A stretch of 64,000 nucleotides of DNA. It comes from Nakaseomyces glabratus. Lineage: Eukaryota > Ascomycota > Saccharomycetes > Saccharomycetales > Saccharomycetaceae. Positions 18,655 through 31,169 of this stretch are shown here, piece after piece. Location: assembly GCF_010111755.1 (NCBI RefSeq), contig NC_088954.1:1-64000 (forward strand), in the 5' to 3' direction. Each line of letters opens with the position of its first letter. Positions within the stretch are counted from its first letter, which is position 1. The translations under genes and the position numbers were made by a program. The notes beneath the pieces are model-generated. The model made no database searches. It was given only the letters and a program-made list of their open reading frames with translations, and was not told where the DNA came from.

Positions 18655-21600
18655 AAATATTCAAATTTAATGAAACAATTCTCAATATGTAGCTAAGAAT
18701 TGGATGACCAATTTCCGACAATGTACAGCTATCAGGAAGTGCAGTGTCTAGTAAATTCATGAATTCCTTTCTTGAAGTTAATAGCATTTATTATAAGACT
18801 TATGCTTTCTATTGTTGGCTCTTTATTGTTCGAATTGTCAATTTTTTTTTCAAAACAGTACTAAACACCAGTGAGCCATTTTTATTATTAATAATATCTA
18901 CAACAAGACATTCCCATTTGTGCATTTGTGATTGTAAACTGTCTTGTGTGTAACAGTTCATATCATACTCTTACATTAAGATTTATAATTATCATTGAAT
19001 AAAAGCTATATAATGTTCAAATGTATTGATCAACACTGTTTTTGAGTTTGTTTATCATACTTGGGCAATTAATAGCAATCAAATTTGTGAATATAAATTA
19101 ATGACTTATTATAATGTATCTTTTACTCAATAATTAACTCCACTAGCTGAGAAGTAGTAATTGTTCCGATGTGAGTTCAGTTACAATTGTATATCATTTC
19201 TTTTTTGTAATAGAAATATAATGTTATAAAAAGAATGACGTCACTTCCTTAAATAGTAATTATCCATTCATTCATCAAAATTTGATTTGTCGATCTAACT
19301 AAAACAATGAGATTTCGCTATGTTTAGTTGAATTCTCGCATATCAGAAGAAATGTTGTGCTTTATATCTCATCCAATTACATAAAAAAACAAGGTGGATA
19401 TGAAAACTCTTTCTTTCCATGTCTTCTATCTCTCTATCTGATACTCCTAAGCACATAGGAAAAGATATATTATTAATTTAAATACTTTAAATATTTGATT
19501 AACCGTGTGTTTAGTTAGAAGACATACTGGATTGTGAATTAAACCGATGAAAATTTTACATCCTTACTAATTTTCTTGCTTATACAAGTATTTTAAAGCT
19601 GATATTTGTCGTTTTTTTCTGTACATTAATAATTTAATTGAATTGGTTACGTTTGGATATATCAAGAAGAAGCTTTCATATTCAAGGTGAAATTACAGTT
19701 CAACGTTGTAAATATAAATGGTGGTGCAAATGAATAAATAGAAGGATTGTTGATAAAGTTAACCTCAGTAGTTAAAAAATCCTACATATTAAAGTAAAGA
19801 TAGTGTTTTCTAAAATTAGAGCTGGTTATATCCCATAAAACCTTCTAGGTACGACAGTTTTTAATGATAAAGTTAATAGCAACATAAATAGAATAAACTA
19901 ATAATTTATAGCAACATGATGTGCACATAGCCAACGCTTATAGACTTGATTTATCTAAATTCATTCGCCAAATATTAAGAAAAACAATGCACTATTTTGG
20001 ATATCAACCCTTGAGGAAAAAATTAAGTATATTAAGTTGATTTGTTGGCTCGCGAGTAATAAGTAGTAATTTTGAAGTTCAAATTATATTTTATTTTGGT
20101 ACCTACTATAATGATGAATCAATCTTTTTCTCATAAATAAGTTGAACTATATTGATGTTATTACACCCTCAAGTAACATTATTCAAGGCCTATGTCTTGA
20201 CACTATTTAAGTTCAAGGTATGTTATCCCTTATTTGTAGATACATATTTATTTGTTGTAATATACCGCAGGATAATGTTGATTTTCCCATGTCCTCAGTT
20301 TATTTCTTTTTTTCATCTCTTGTCGATTATAATTACCAAATTGTTATGAGTAATAATCTTTGAATTTTTTCGTAATTATAGAAAACAATATGTCCTAAGG
20401 AATTGATATTAGAGGTTTTCACAATAGAATTTTTTTTTATGAAACAAACTAATTTAATAGAAATGCTTCGGATGTTTCATAATTATTGGTTTGTACTTTT
20501 CAAAATAGGAGATTCACAAAACTAGAATACCTGCATTTATTTACAGTCGGTAATAAGACGCATTTAATGGCATTATGGACAATATTGTTACGACTATTAC
20601 AATTGTAAACTTTTTTATAATTTAAGTACGCAAATTTCTTTGACATATCCTTTCCAGTTAAAAATAGTAGTAACTTGATCCTGGCTCGGTCCTATGGGTT
20701 GATTCAGTGCAATCCCTTAATATAAATGCTGATTCGACAAACACAGCTATTGTTCAGTTGAATAATAAGTTCCAGAACTAATTATAGACTTTTTGTATAA
20801 AGTGGGCACTATTGTTTAATCCCATTTATTAAGATATCTATATTTTAATGAGAAACAACACCTGTGCAGGTGAAAATATGGTCGAGTTACTAGCAGAAAT
20901 CTACGCTAATTTCAGATTTTCATTGACTTATTGTTTTTTTTTTCAATTCTCATTCGAAGTAGCTCAAGTCAATTACTCGTTAGGCTCTTAGTCCACAATT
21001 ATACTAAAACTCAATATACAATCTTTTTTGAAACCCCACAGAAAAGAAGCATTGAACAAGTATGTACTTTAATTTAAAAGTTACTTTGAATAAATTCAAA
21101 ATTTCTTTAATAGATTCTATCAAATATTATTATACTCAACGAGCATTGTAAACCTGAAATATTTTCATTTAATATTCCTAGTACTTATTATATTAATTTA
21201 TTAGAAGATTATAAGCATACTATTTATATCAGGAATTGATAGTATTGTACTTTCTAGGTCATATAGTTTTTGTTAAGCTTATTAATTCATTGATTCCAGA
21301 TACGTAAGTTTTATATCCAAGAGCATTTTATATCACATATACTGTGTGTTGCCAAAATAGAAATACAATTAGTATATTGACAAACACAAAGTTTTGTCCG
21401 TAATGTGATTAATAACAAATTTACTTATTCGTATGATAAATTTAATTTCTATTTAATCAATTCTAAAATATCCATGTTGTCTTAAAAAATAGTTGTATTA
21501 TACAATGTACTTAAAGCATAGCGGGCTCTTGGTGGGAGTGTTAATAACATTCACTTATTTTAAAAAAAGGAAAAACGGTTGACATCAGTTATAACATGTT

Positions 21601-24600
21601 ACCAACTTCCTTCAAGTTGAGCTCGATAATTTCAATTTGAGTATTTGGTAAATTATTGTATTTAAGGTGCATTATGATACCAACACCATCAATAGAAAAA
21701 CTTATTCATAGAGTGTATCTAAAACTCAAATTAGTAATTCAAACTTATTTGATGGAACAGTCTAAATACTATAGCTGGCTATTCTTGTACAACAATGTTA
21801 GCATTAATGTTTTCTATTTTGGGATATGATAATTGAACTAATAAGCCGACCCAATGATGATGCTATGAGGTCGTTTTCAAGTAATTATTTAAACTCAGTT
21901 TCATTTTAGTAGTAACATGAAATTAAGCAGAAATTTGTTTTAGTTTTGAAAGTATATAGAGTAATACATATTATACTTATTACCAAAACTTTCATATGCA
22001 ATACAAGACCTTAGCACTTTGGGAATGTTGATCAATTACTTCTAAAAAAATCAAATTTATAAGTTTCCTAGTTCTCGTATTTTATTCTAAAGAGAACATA
22101 ATAGTTTATTCTTAATTTACGAAATAGACGCTTTATGGCATATTTCAATTCAAGACATGTTGAGATTAGTCACAAAGCCGGTTTTATATTGAGCTTTTGT
22201 TGATGATAAACTTCTCATTTCAGATAGTTGATTAGAACCTACATAAATTTATTCTTTAAGAGATTCACGCTACCGAAAGAAGGGATTGAAACGTTTGACT
22301 TGATGTATCAATCACAATTCTCGTAAAACGATAGTTTTTTCATCTTAAATACAAAAGAAATTTATTCACACTGGATGAACCGATTGATACTAAATTCTGC
22401 TTTAGATCAGACTACCAATATCTGTATTTATAGATAAAGTAATACATATATATTTTTTTAGTAAATTTGATTGGTTATTGTCAGTTTTGAGGCTATATTC
22501 TGATTGCTAGATTCTTCAAGCATGTGTGATTCGATTAAAATACTCAGGTCAAATACGTTTCCCATAATTTGATCACACTGTTATTAACTCTATGTACTTT
22601 GGTGTGAAGTGTTTCCCCAGCTACAAATTTGGCCTTTTATATATCATATGGATAACATTCGACTCATATTATTAGTTTTTAATAATATCCAAGGTATGTA
22701 CAATTTATTATTCCTTAAGTATCTCCCAAAAGCATATTGATTGAACATAAAAACTCATGGATTTACTGATCACATTCGATTTAAATTTATCGACTCTGAT
22801 GACAGATAAAGATTTGAGATTACTTAATTATATATTATTTGGGCAATTAAGTATCAGAACCTTTAGTATGAGCAAACTATTTCTAATACTTAGTGATGCC
22901 GCATGCCAAATTATATAGGAGGACATTTAACCATTTATTAAAGAATAATTTATACCAAAGGATGAACTAAGCAGTTAGGCTTCAATCCAATACTATGCTA
23001 TTGTAGATAAACCATTTAAGGAGAGTTTTTCTTAACATTAAATAGGTACTTAACTCTCAGAGTCGTAATCGAACATTCTTGTCTATACAAAAGCTACTAT
23101 TTTATTTCCAAGTACAGGCAAAGATATTCAATAACAAATGAAATTGTTGAGGCCATTAAATATTGATTTCACTTTCATAACAATATGTATAAAGATGTGC
23201 TGAAGGAAGTATTGAATTTGCATTCACTCCAATTTAAATACATATCTCTAAATTGTTTGTATTTGGTTTTAAAAAGAAAGAACTAATTAGACTTGTGACT
23301 TGAATTTAGTGTTGAAGTGGAAAGTATTCGGGTTGTTAGGTTATTAAGGTCGCTCAGAATATATTGTTAGTCAATAGTAAAGTGTTCGAGTAATATATTA
23401 ATTTAAGTTTTGGTATGAACTTGTGGAATATTTAACAAGTGTAAGCCAAGACTAAATGCACGTAAAAAGGTATATTATGCAGTGAAATGCCTTCCCAACT
23501 AATTTTTTCATGCCAAGAACTCAGTACTTGGCTTGTATTATTGTTATATATTGTAAGTTGACCTTCATTCTTTTTCCAAATTATAACCAGGAATAACAAA
23601 AGGACACATATCAAAAAGCTTATCATATACATGTGCAAAACTAATCAGAATTGTTTATGAAGCAACTTGACAGTTCGCAACCGCTAGCTCAGCAATGGAC
23701 GTTATCAAAGACCCCGACTGTTACAACTAATAGTAACAATGGCATTTGAACCGATAGCATGATTTTCAAAACAAGATGGCCCTTTGGTTCTGTGTAAACC
23801 ATGGCTATTTATTGTATGTTCTCTAATAAAGGTTGGATTTTATGATAGTAAGCCTTCATATCTAGCTCCTTTGGTGAAAGTATTGAGAACCAATATATAC
23901 TGTGTCATTTACTGCTAATAGTTACTTATTAGTCAACGCAACATTTTCCTCAATAAACAAACGGGAAGAAAGCTCTTGTACGATGCTTTCTTTTCATCGA
24001 TGCTACCATAGGACACTCTAGTGCCAATACTGCAGAGTGTCTATAAAAGTGTGAAGGAATGTGTAGTGGAGTTTTGTAGTGACTTCATTAGTTAGAGTTG
24101 CCATTAGGATGTGAATTGGAATAACTAACATGGTTAACTAAACGGGAATGAAATGATAATGCAGTAGGCTAACAGTATTAACATAACTCATCCATCATCA
24201 TATTTGAATGCATTGGATAAATTAGGTAAATTGAGAACTGCTTCAGAAATATTGGCTAGAATCTTTAATTTTGTAAAGGGGCATGTATTAAAAATTTTCC
24301 TAGAATAACACTATCGTCAGCACTATCATCAACATGCATTGAAAGGGATTTTGAGAATTATAATGTGTCCCCATTCTGGAATATTGTTCAATCTGCAACC
24401 AATATATAGCAATAGATTGTGATATGATAATGCCTATTTTACTCAAGGAAGCACTCCCATTATATCTGATACAAGGGTAAACAAATTGCATAAAAGTTAT
24501 TACTAGAATATGTTAGGATTTTCCAGCATGATAGAAAGGGAACCTAGACTATAAATGGCTCTTGCATTGGTCTTAGTGATATAATAACAATGACTTTCAA

Positions 24601-26771
24601 ATGTGCTAGGTGATCCATGAAGTGTTCCTTTAAAAAATAATAGAAAATCTATGATCTCGGTGTATGACAGCGTAGAAAATATTATCGGCGAATTATAGCT
24701 AAGAACATTGATAGTTCTAAATTTTTTGCATTTTTCAGTAAACTTCCATTTATAATACTAAATGGGGCCATTTTGCAAGACAATGATCTTCTACTAAAGA
24801 GCGTCAAACAATCAAAATAAATCAACGATTTGCAAAAAGAAACTGTAAGACATAGAAATATAACAAGATAAAAATTCCTCCTAAACTTCTGCGATCTTTT
24901 AGCGATATCACAAATATTATTATTTTAAGTTTATTACCAGCTTATCCATAAGCTAAGACGAGACTTGAGAGGAAAGTTGGCTAGCTGTACTCGGTCAGAA
25001 TTTACACATGTTTCACCTTTACCACTTCAGACAGGAAGATATCACTTGTTTAGTGTTTGAAACGAATTGTAACATTTATGATTTTCTCATAGACTGATCT
25101 AGCAATTATAGTAATGAGTATGAAATCCTTACTTACCCTAATTGAATCTGAAAACCATGCATATATTGCTAAAGGTTAACTTTACTGTACTTAATTGATG
25201 ATGAAATAATACCCTAGAAATGTATAGTAACAATAACAACGCGTCATCCTTTCATCTATATATGATATTCGTGTGAATTGTACGTGGCTTTTCGAGTTAG
25301 TTTACAAAAAACATAAGCGTGGCAAACAGTATTATTGCCGTGAAGACTTTTAGCAACTAATGAAAGCAGATATTGAAAATGAAACCCAGTGTATGACTCT
25401 CTACCATTAACAAAAGCGAAAATTCAACAAAATTAAAAAGAAATAAGATTTTTTATAGGTTTAAGACTTCTTTATGATATCCTATTATTTCTTAGAACTA
25501 TTAACTTTACAGACACTATCTATGAATAGAAAGTAATCTAATAAAACACTGGTACATCCCACAAAACTTTATTTATTTTTCAATTGATAAATTCGCGTCC
25601 TATAGCCTAACTTTTAAAATATGCAACAAAAGAGAAGAAAATAGAAAAATTAAGTCAACGAAACCGATTATTTTCTAATAAGTTTCACATGAATACAATA
25701 TATCTTTTGCTAAGACTCAACTTCTGCTGCAATGGATAATATTCAGTCTTCATCTCATAAAACCAAAATAATTATGTTTTGAACTCACCAATTTGGTGAC
25801 TATTTGCATTAATCTTTCCAGTAGTAAAGTTGCAGTACAACCAAACTCAAAATGAATAACTTAAAATAAATTTTAGTATTTTCAAATTTCATGCAATGAA
25901 ATATCAGAAAGTCTTCTATGAAGTCATCAAGTTTTCAATTTCTTATCACTGAAGGCTGTAAAAAAGTAAAACACATGAAAGATAATTGTATTTAACACAG
26001 ATAAATGAAAAAGCAGTAGCCTTTAGTCTAGCAGTGTACCTTTACTTAAATCTTTTCGAATGCCCGCAAACATTAGTTTCAACTGTAATTAACAAAAGCT
26101 TGCCGTTGATATAAGGGTGAATCAACTAGTTAACAAGATAACCTTATTTCGTATTGCAGAAAACTCTCTGGGGTAACTGATAATGACAACTTGTGGACTA
26201 TTTAATTTGCCTTTGAATTATTTTAGTGGAAAAACAAAAAGTAGAGGTAATGTTATCGTCCACCTTTAGTATTGGTTCTATTGCGAAGTTATCATAATTT
26301 TGACCAATTTTTTAGGATTTTAAAAAAATAATTTGAATTTCTGCATTGCTAATTTGTAAGAGTCAAATAATGAGATAGAAATCCACTGAAGCTTTATATC
26401 TCTTAAAGATGTGTCTTTCTGCATCACAAGTGATATATTCTTGGCATATTAAAAACTTACTTTTTGGAATTAACTATCTACACGAGTTCATGAATAGTAC
26501 TTAAATATGAACAATGGAACACTCAAATTCGATAAACTTCCCACCGACATTGTTGACTAGTAATTATGGATAGTAATAATCTCGTGGCAATGATTTATTT
26601 GTATCAAGTTTAGGATATTAATCATATTACTGAATCCGTTATGGTAAAATAACATGAAAAGACTCAAATTATAAAATATTATATTAGATAGATATTAATG
26701 AATTAAGCTGAAAAAAAAGAAAATAGACTATTACGTTGAAGGGCTTGATAGATATGATATTAATAGATCAT

Positions 26772-27644
26772 TTAGGGTTCAACCATTACCTTTGTTTTAG
26801 CAGCTGCTTCCTTTTCTCTGGTTACGTAGCTGCTATAGTCTAACCATTGAAGCACTTGCCACACGAACCAGGCCAAAATAGCACCTAGTAGAGGACCAAT
26901 CCAGTAGATCCAGTGATACACTGGGAAGGATCTTGCTGCCAAGGCTGCTCCAAATGATCTTGCAGGATTAACACCTGTTCCTGTGTAACCGGTTAATGCA
27001 AGATGCCCAATAAACAGAGATATACCAATTGGCAATGCACACATGAAATTGGACTCACCTTTCTCCACAGCTGTCATTAGTACTGTTAAACATAAAATAG
27101 TTGTGCCAAACATTTCTAAAAACAAACCTCTAGTTCTTGAACAGCCGTTGCCTAAAGTGTTTGCGTACAAAACAGGACCTGGAGTCATACCACTAGCAGC
27201 TCCACCAGCAGCCATACCTCCTAACATTTGAGCAACCCACATCACTATACATCTCATTGGTGTAATAGTTCTTGAAAGTGCTAGTGATAGAGACACAGCT
27301 GGATTTAAAGCACCACCAGAAACACCTGCAAAACACCAGATTGAAAACATCACTGAGAACCCAAAACCCAGCGCAATCATTATCAATTGGCCTGGATGGG
27401 AACCATCTGGATATACATCTAACAAGACATCATGATTTGCAATATTTGCAATAACATAGGCACACCATAAAAACATGAATGTGCCAACCAACTCCCCAAA
27501 AAAGGCAATAACATGATTTCTCATAGTGTCAGGTCCTAAATTGAACCTAGAGCGTAATGTACTATATTTATTGGGGGGAGCAACGGTTGATCCACTGTCA
27601 TAACCCAATTCCGCATTTTTGTCTGCCTGATGTTCTGTTTCCAT
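26772..27644 (-). CDS. AQY1: Aquaporin (orthodox water channel)
   Basis: Plasma-membrane water channel of the MIP family, 290 residues. Both pore signatures are present: NPA at 114-116 ([10 protein letters not shown]) and NPA at 226-228 ([10 protein letters not shown]). His214 and Arg229 lie 15 apart, as do the His and Arg of the water-selectivity filter in orthodox aquaporins, so water rather than glycerol is the likely substrate. Six membrane spans are expected between about residues 44 and 265. The hydrophilic N-terminus (about 40 residues) is shorter than in aquaglyceroporins of the Fps1 type. The core ([30 protein letters not shown]) is close to S. cerevisiae Aqy1. The gene is intact and has an ATG start. 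It lies alone between the gene desert and a 5.8-kb intergenic region. Yeast Aqy1 is linked to freeze tolerance and sporulation; the role here is inferred. Confidence 0.95.
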   Translation of the reverse strand: METEHQADKNAELGYDSGSTVAPPNKYSTLRSRFNLGPDTMRNHVIAFFGELVGTFMFLWCAYVIANIANHDVLLDVYPDGSHPGQLIMIALGFGFSVMFSIWCFAGVSGGALNPAVSLSLALSRTITPMRCIVMWVAQMLGGMAAGGAASGMTPGPVLYANTLGNGCSRTRGLFLEMFGTTILCLTVLMTAVEKGESNFMCALPIGISLFIGHLALTGYTGTGVNPARSFGAALAARSFPVYHWIYWIGPLLGAILAWFVWQVLQWLDYSSYVTREKEAAAKTKVMVEP

Positions 27645-27810
27645 ATTATATTAATTATTACTGAGACTTATTTGAGATGAGATCAAAAAATAGTTGAATT
27701 CAATAAAAAAATTGTTTAGTATTCAAATCCGCGAATATTAAATCACCTTTGATTTATGGGTGATCTTAGAAATTCTAATTAATAAGAACTGAAAGCAATC
27801 TTAACTTGAT

Positions 27811-27820
27811 GTATTTATAT
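27811..27820 (-). promoter_or_regulatory. Candidate TATA box of AQY1
   Basis: The minus strand reads ATATAAATAC about 170 bp upstream of the aquaporin ATG. It is a consensus-like TATA element at an ordinary distance. Assignment by position only. Confidence 0.4.
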
Positions 27821-29212
27821 CTTTCTATTTCGTCATTTCAAAGACCATGAAAATGCTAATAAGACCACATCCACCAAAAATAAGGGTTGAACAATCTAAG
27901 GAACATAATCTACTAAAAATAATCAAAGTCATGATCTATTTACTACAACATAGAATCATCAAATTGTCAGTTAAAATGCCAAATAAATCAATAGAATTGC
28001 AAAAAGTACACCAAGGGAAATTAATTTGATATGTGTAAATTGAATGTCAAAATAACTTACTATAATAAAATCGGCTCTAATTGGGATATGCCCACAAGGT
28101 TCAAAAAAGAACTAACAAAAAACTTTGATGATCTAGGTAAAAAAGTGCCATCATTGGAGATACATACATGAATTTTAATATAGACAATGAGATTTACCAC
28201 ATGATAAAGGCATAGAGAGATATGAATTAAATTTGACAAATTCCTACAACAAAAAGGCCGCATTGTACATACCCCAGCTAAACGAGATCAAGAGCCATTT
28301 AGACATGGTGTATGACGTGTTTTAGTTTGATATATGATTCATAGGTAGTCAGTTCTCAAGAATCGGTGGTATTGCTCAGTTGCCAGTCCGTAGAGCTGAC
28401 CTTATTAGAGAATGATACACAGACTATAATTATTCTGTCGTGAGTGTAGCCAGATTACTGTTAATGCAGGGGGTAAGGCAATAAGAAATCCCATTCTAGT
28501 GCGTGCGATGAACTTGTGACTAAAATTCATCAATTCATCGCAATAGAACCGATAAAACCCATCAACTATGATGTATTTAACATGACTGAGGTGCGGGTGA
28601 AGCTCCAGAACTCTTCAAACAACTCCATTGTCCAACATAAAAATTTACGCACCGTTTCAGTGGTTTGTGTAGTTATGGGGTATGAATCACTCCCACTTAT
28701 TTCAATTGGAGTGTCCTGTGCTCCAGAGTAGTTTAAACATATACGGGGAGTTTTCATTCAAATTAATTGACCCTTTGAATAGCTAAATAAGTCATCAAAT
28801 AATATGTTTACAAAATGTACATTATTAAACTCATGTATTTCCATATCCCCTTAGTGACGAAATTCACACTCCTTCAATATCCTTGAGAGAATAGAACTCA
28901 CTATTAAAAACGCAGCCACATCCAACCCAACTGAGGGTGTAACCACGATTAATCAACAGATGATTAAGTAGTATCCACTCTTGATTGACCCGTATGCATA
29001 GATTGTTGCCACTTCCGCATTTATTTTTAAATCAAGAATTTATTTTTTTAAGGGAGATCGAATTTTATCCATGATATCCCCTACTCAACGTTAGTACGTA
29101 GAAACCTTCACTTTCCGAAATTTTAAGGGCGATGCGATGAGGTACCAATCTGGTCCGCTATTGCGTTTCAATATTGACAAACAATACAAACTCTCTGTGC
29201 GGTGTTGGGATA

Positions 29213-29222
29213 CCGGATCCGG
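29213..29222. promoter_or_regulatory. Perfect Leu3-type palindrome CCGGATCCGG
   Basis: The sequence fits the Leu3 zinc-cluster consensus CCGGNNCCGG exactly and lies in a 12-bp palindrome. Near-repeats of GTGCGGTGTNGGG flank it on both sides. Leu3 regulates leucine biosynthesis and, in S. cerevisiae, GDH1. This site is about 1.6 kb upstream of AQY1 and 4.2 kb upstream of the dehydrogenase, far for a yeast activator site. The motif is certain; its use is not. Confidence 0.4.
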
Positions 29223-30859
29223 TGCGGTGTGGGTTTGCGGTTCTTATTAGGAGCACACCTTAATTAGATTTAGTCAATCCACTAATCTAATCAACCGTTG
29301 AAGTATTGTCTGATATCTAGGTGTAAACAAACTATCCCAACTCAATTTCGATCTAGTGAAATGCTGCATACGAACCGACGTCCCTATATGTCTCCCATGA
29401 AACCTATACATCTCATTCCAATGTTCGGGGATTAGTATTGTCGCGCCCTCTGTACTGAATTTACAGAGGTATCTACGCCTCGGAAGAATAGCTATTTTTG
29501 ACTCATTATTTTGCATTTACCTGCCTCTTCCCCACCCAAACTTTTACCCCTTGTGAATTACTCTTCTCAACGCTAGAGGAGCTGTGAGACGGGATTTTGT
29601 AGTTGCACTCTACATGTCTTTGATGGATAAAATTAAAAATTATATCCTTTTTTTAACAAAGCAACGACGGAAATTTTAAAAGCAAGTCGTGATGCCTTGT
29701 TGATATTTCAATACATTAATTCCATATGCAACTAGGAAGGGTTGATTTGTAGGCAGCTTTTTCTCTATGATTGTATAGAAGCACATATTAGCGTAAATAC
29801 TCAACTTTTCATCATTTCTTGTGAATGAATTCCGTGAATATTTTTTTATATCAAGCTATTGCATCACTTTTATGTAACGATGACGTTCAAGCATTTCTTT
29901 TTCATACTTGTTGCTATAGTACCATACACTATCACTAGATATGATTAATTATACAATAAGGGGGACGTGTTCTTCTTATTCCAACTCAATGCATGTGTAT
30001 ATATGCACAATGACTTAATTATTTCAAAGCTATATTTATTCTATCATTGAATATGAAAATATGATGGCGGTTTTTACAAGCAGTTTATGTCTAAAACGTT
30101 TGTGAATGTATAGCAGATTTTGAAAATATAGTCTTCTGCTCAACCTCACTTTTATACCTCAAGTTCTAATGCCATTAATTAGCTAGTAGAAGAGAAATCT
30201 ATATAATGAAATGTATCAATTTATTTCAGATTTTCTTGAATTGTATTAAGTACTATCAGGTAATACCAATGATATACATCTGCAAGCCTCTGTTTGTCAA
30301 GATATTCACTCATTTAAAATAGAAACCAAGCTATTTTTTCCCTTAAATCTTATAGTAGTCGAAAAAACAGGTTTATATTATATATATTCTACTCAATCAA
30401 AATGCAGATTGCAACTTGAATTAAATGATACTCAACCCCATAGAATGTTTTACTGGAACCCATTTTGTGGGAGCTATAGGAAAATTACTGGCTGGTGAAT
30501 GTTCTTGGAATAGTATTGAAAAACAATGCAAGTACACTATTTTGATACGATTATACACGTGAAAATATACTTAAAAAGTGATGATAGTGTTATTCAGGAC
30601 CGGTAACGGTCTATTTGTTATTAAACATTTGACCAAAAAACCTACACTGTGCGTGTTAGACAGTACAACTCCACTCTGTAACTAAATAAATGATTCATTC
30701 AGATACTTTGGGTGGAAAATAGTAGACAGTTTCGTGAGTACAGTTGCAGAGTTTCAACTTCATGCGATTGTGAAGAAAGTCATCACTTCTTCGAGAACTC
30801 TTTGCAACGGGTTGTCTGCCTAATAGATAAAGATTTTGATATCAGTTGAGGAGCCAATA

Positions 30860-31169
30860 GATAAGGATCTCTCAATGGACAATCTTTTTTATGGCAACGG
30901 TTCATTGTCAGTATCACTCTAACACAGAGCAGCAGGGAAAGATTCACGAAGGCTCGTAGAAGACGGAGTGGAGAATGATCAATATTGTGTGAGGCAATAA
31001 TCAATCTCTACTATGTAGACACTCTTAATGTTCAAGTAGGCCAGTTTGTGAGAGACACCCTATTGTATTCTCCCCCCCCTCTTTTCTCTGAAAACAGTTG
31101 CAGAACTGAAAGGAAAGCCAAAAGGTCTTATCGATCGCCTTATCTATTGGTCAGATTGAAACTGATAAG
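30860..31169. promoter_or_regulatory. Cluster of GATAAG (Gln3/Gat1-type) sites
   Basis: GATAAG or its complement occurs at 30860-30865, 31127-31132, 31139-31144 and 31164-31169; three lie within 43 bp. An additional GATAA is at 30826, and CCAAT/ATTGG boxes are at about 30854 and 31145. Closely spaced GATAAG pairs are the classical nitrogen-regulated UAS in yeast, and CCAAT boxes bind the Hap complex. Both regulators act on GDH1 in S. cerevisiae. The cluster is about 2.3 kb before the dehydrogenase ATG, so either that promoter is very long or the sites serve an unseen transcript. Confidence 0.45.

Larger units (their letters stand above)
15197..26771. other. 11.6-kb AT-rich gene desert
   Basis: No open frame exceeds about 70 codons, and none of the short ones has a recognisable domain, signal peptide or repeat. 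I saw no tRNA, no transposon open frame or LTR pair, no rRNA and no centromere (no CDEI paired with a CCG-containing CDEIII). The left end must contain the adhesin promoter and the right end the AQY1 3' region. Small features within it: an 18-bp tandem repeat (18604-18654), a hairpin (24012-24041), a G9 run near 16521 and diverged repeated words near 16.45 and 17.4 kb. It may be decayed subtelomeric DNA or hold non-coding transcripts; the sequence alone does not tell. Confidence 0.6.

Noticed and set aside
20859..20872. Palindrome CACCTGTGCAGGTG in the gene desert
   Set aside because: A single short palindrome without neighbouring elements or a gene to regulate; not strong enough to call a site.
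29095..29140. CTTTCCGAAATTTT as a centromere CDEIII
   Set aside because: The CCG core is there, but the TGTTTNTG part is missing and no CDEI lies at the right distance across an AT-rich CDEII. CDEI-like words at 1316 and near 50523 likewise lack a CDEIII partner.
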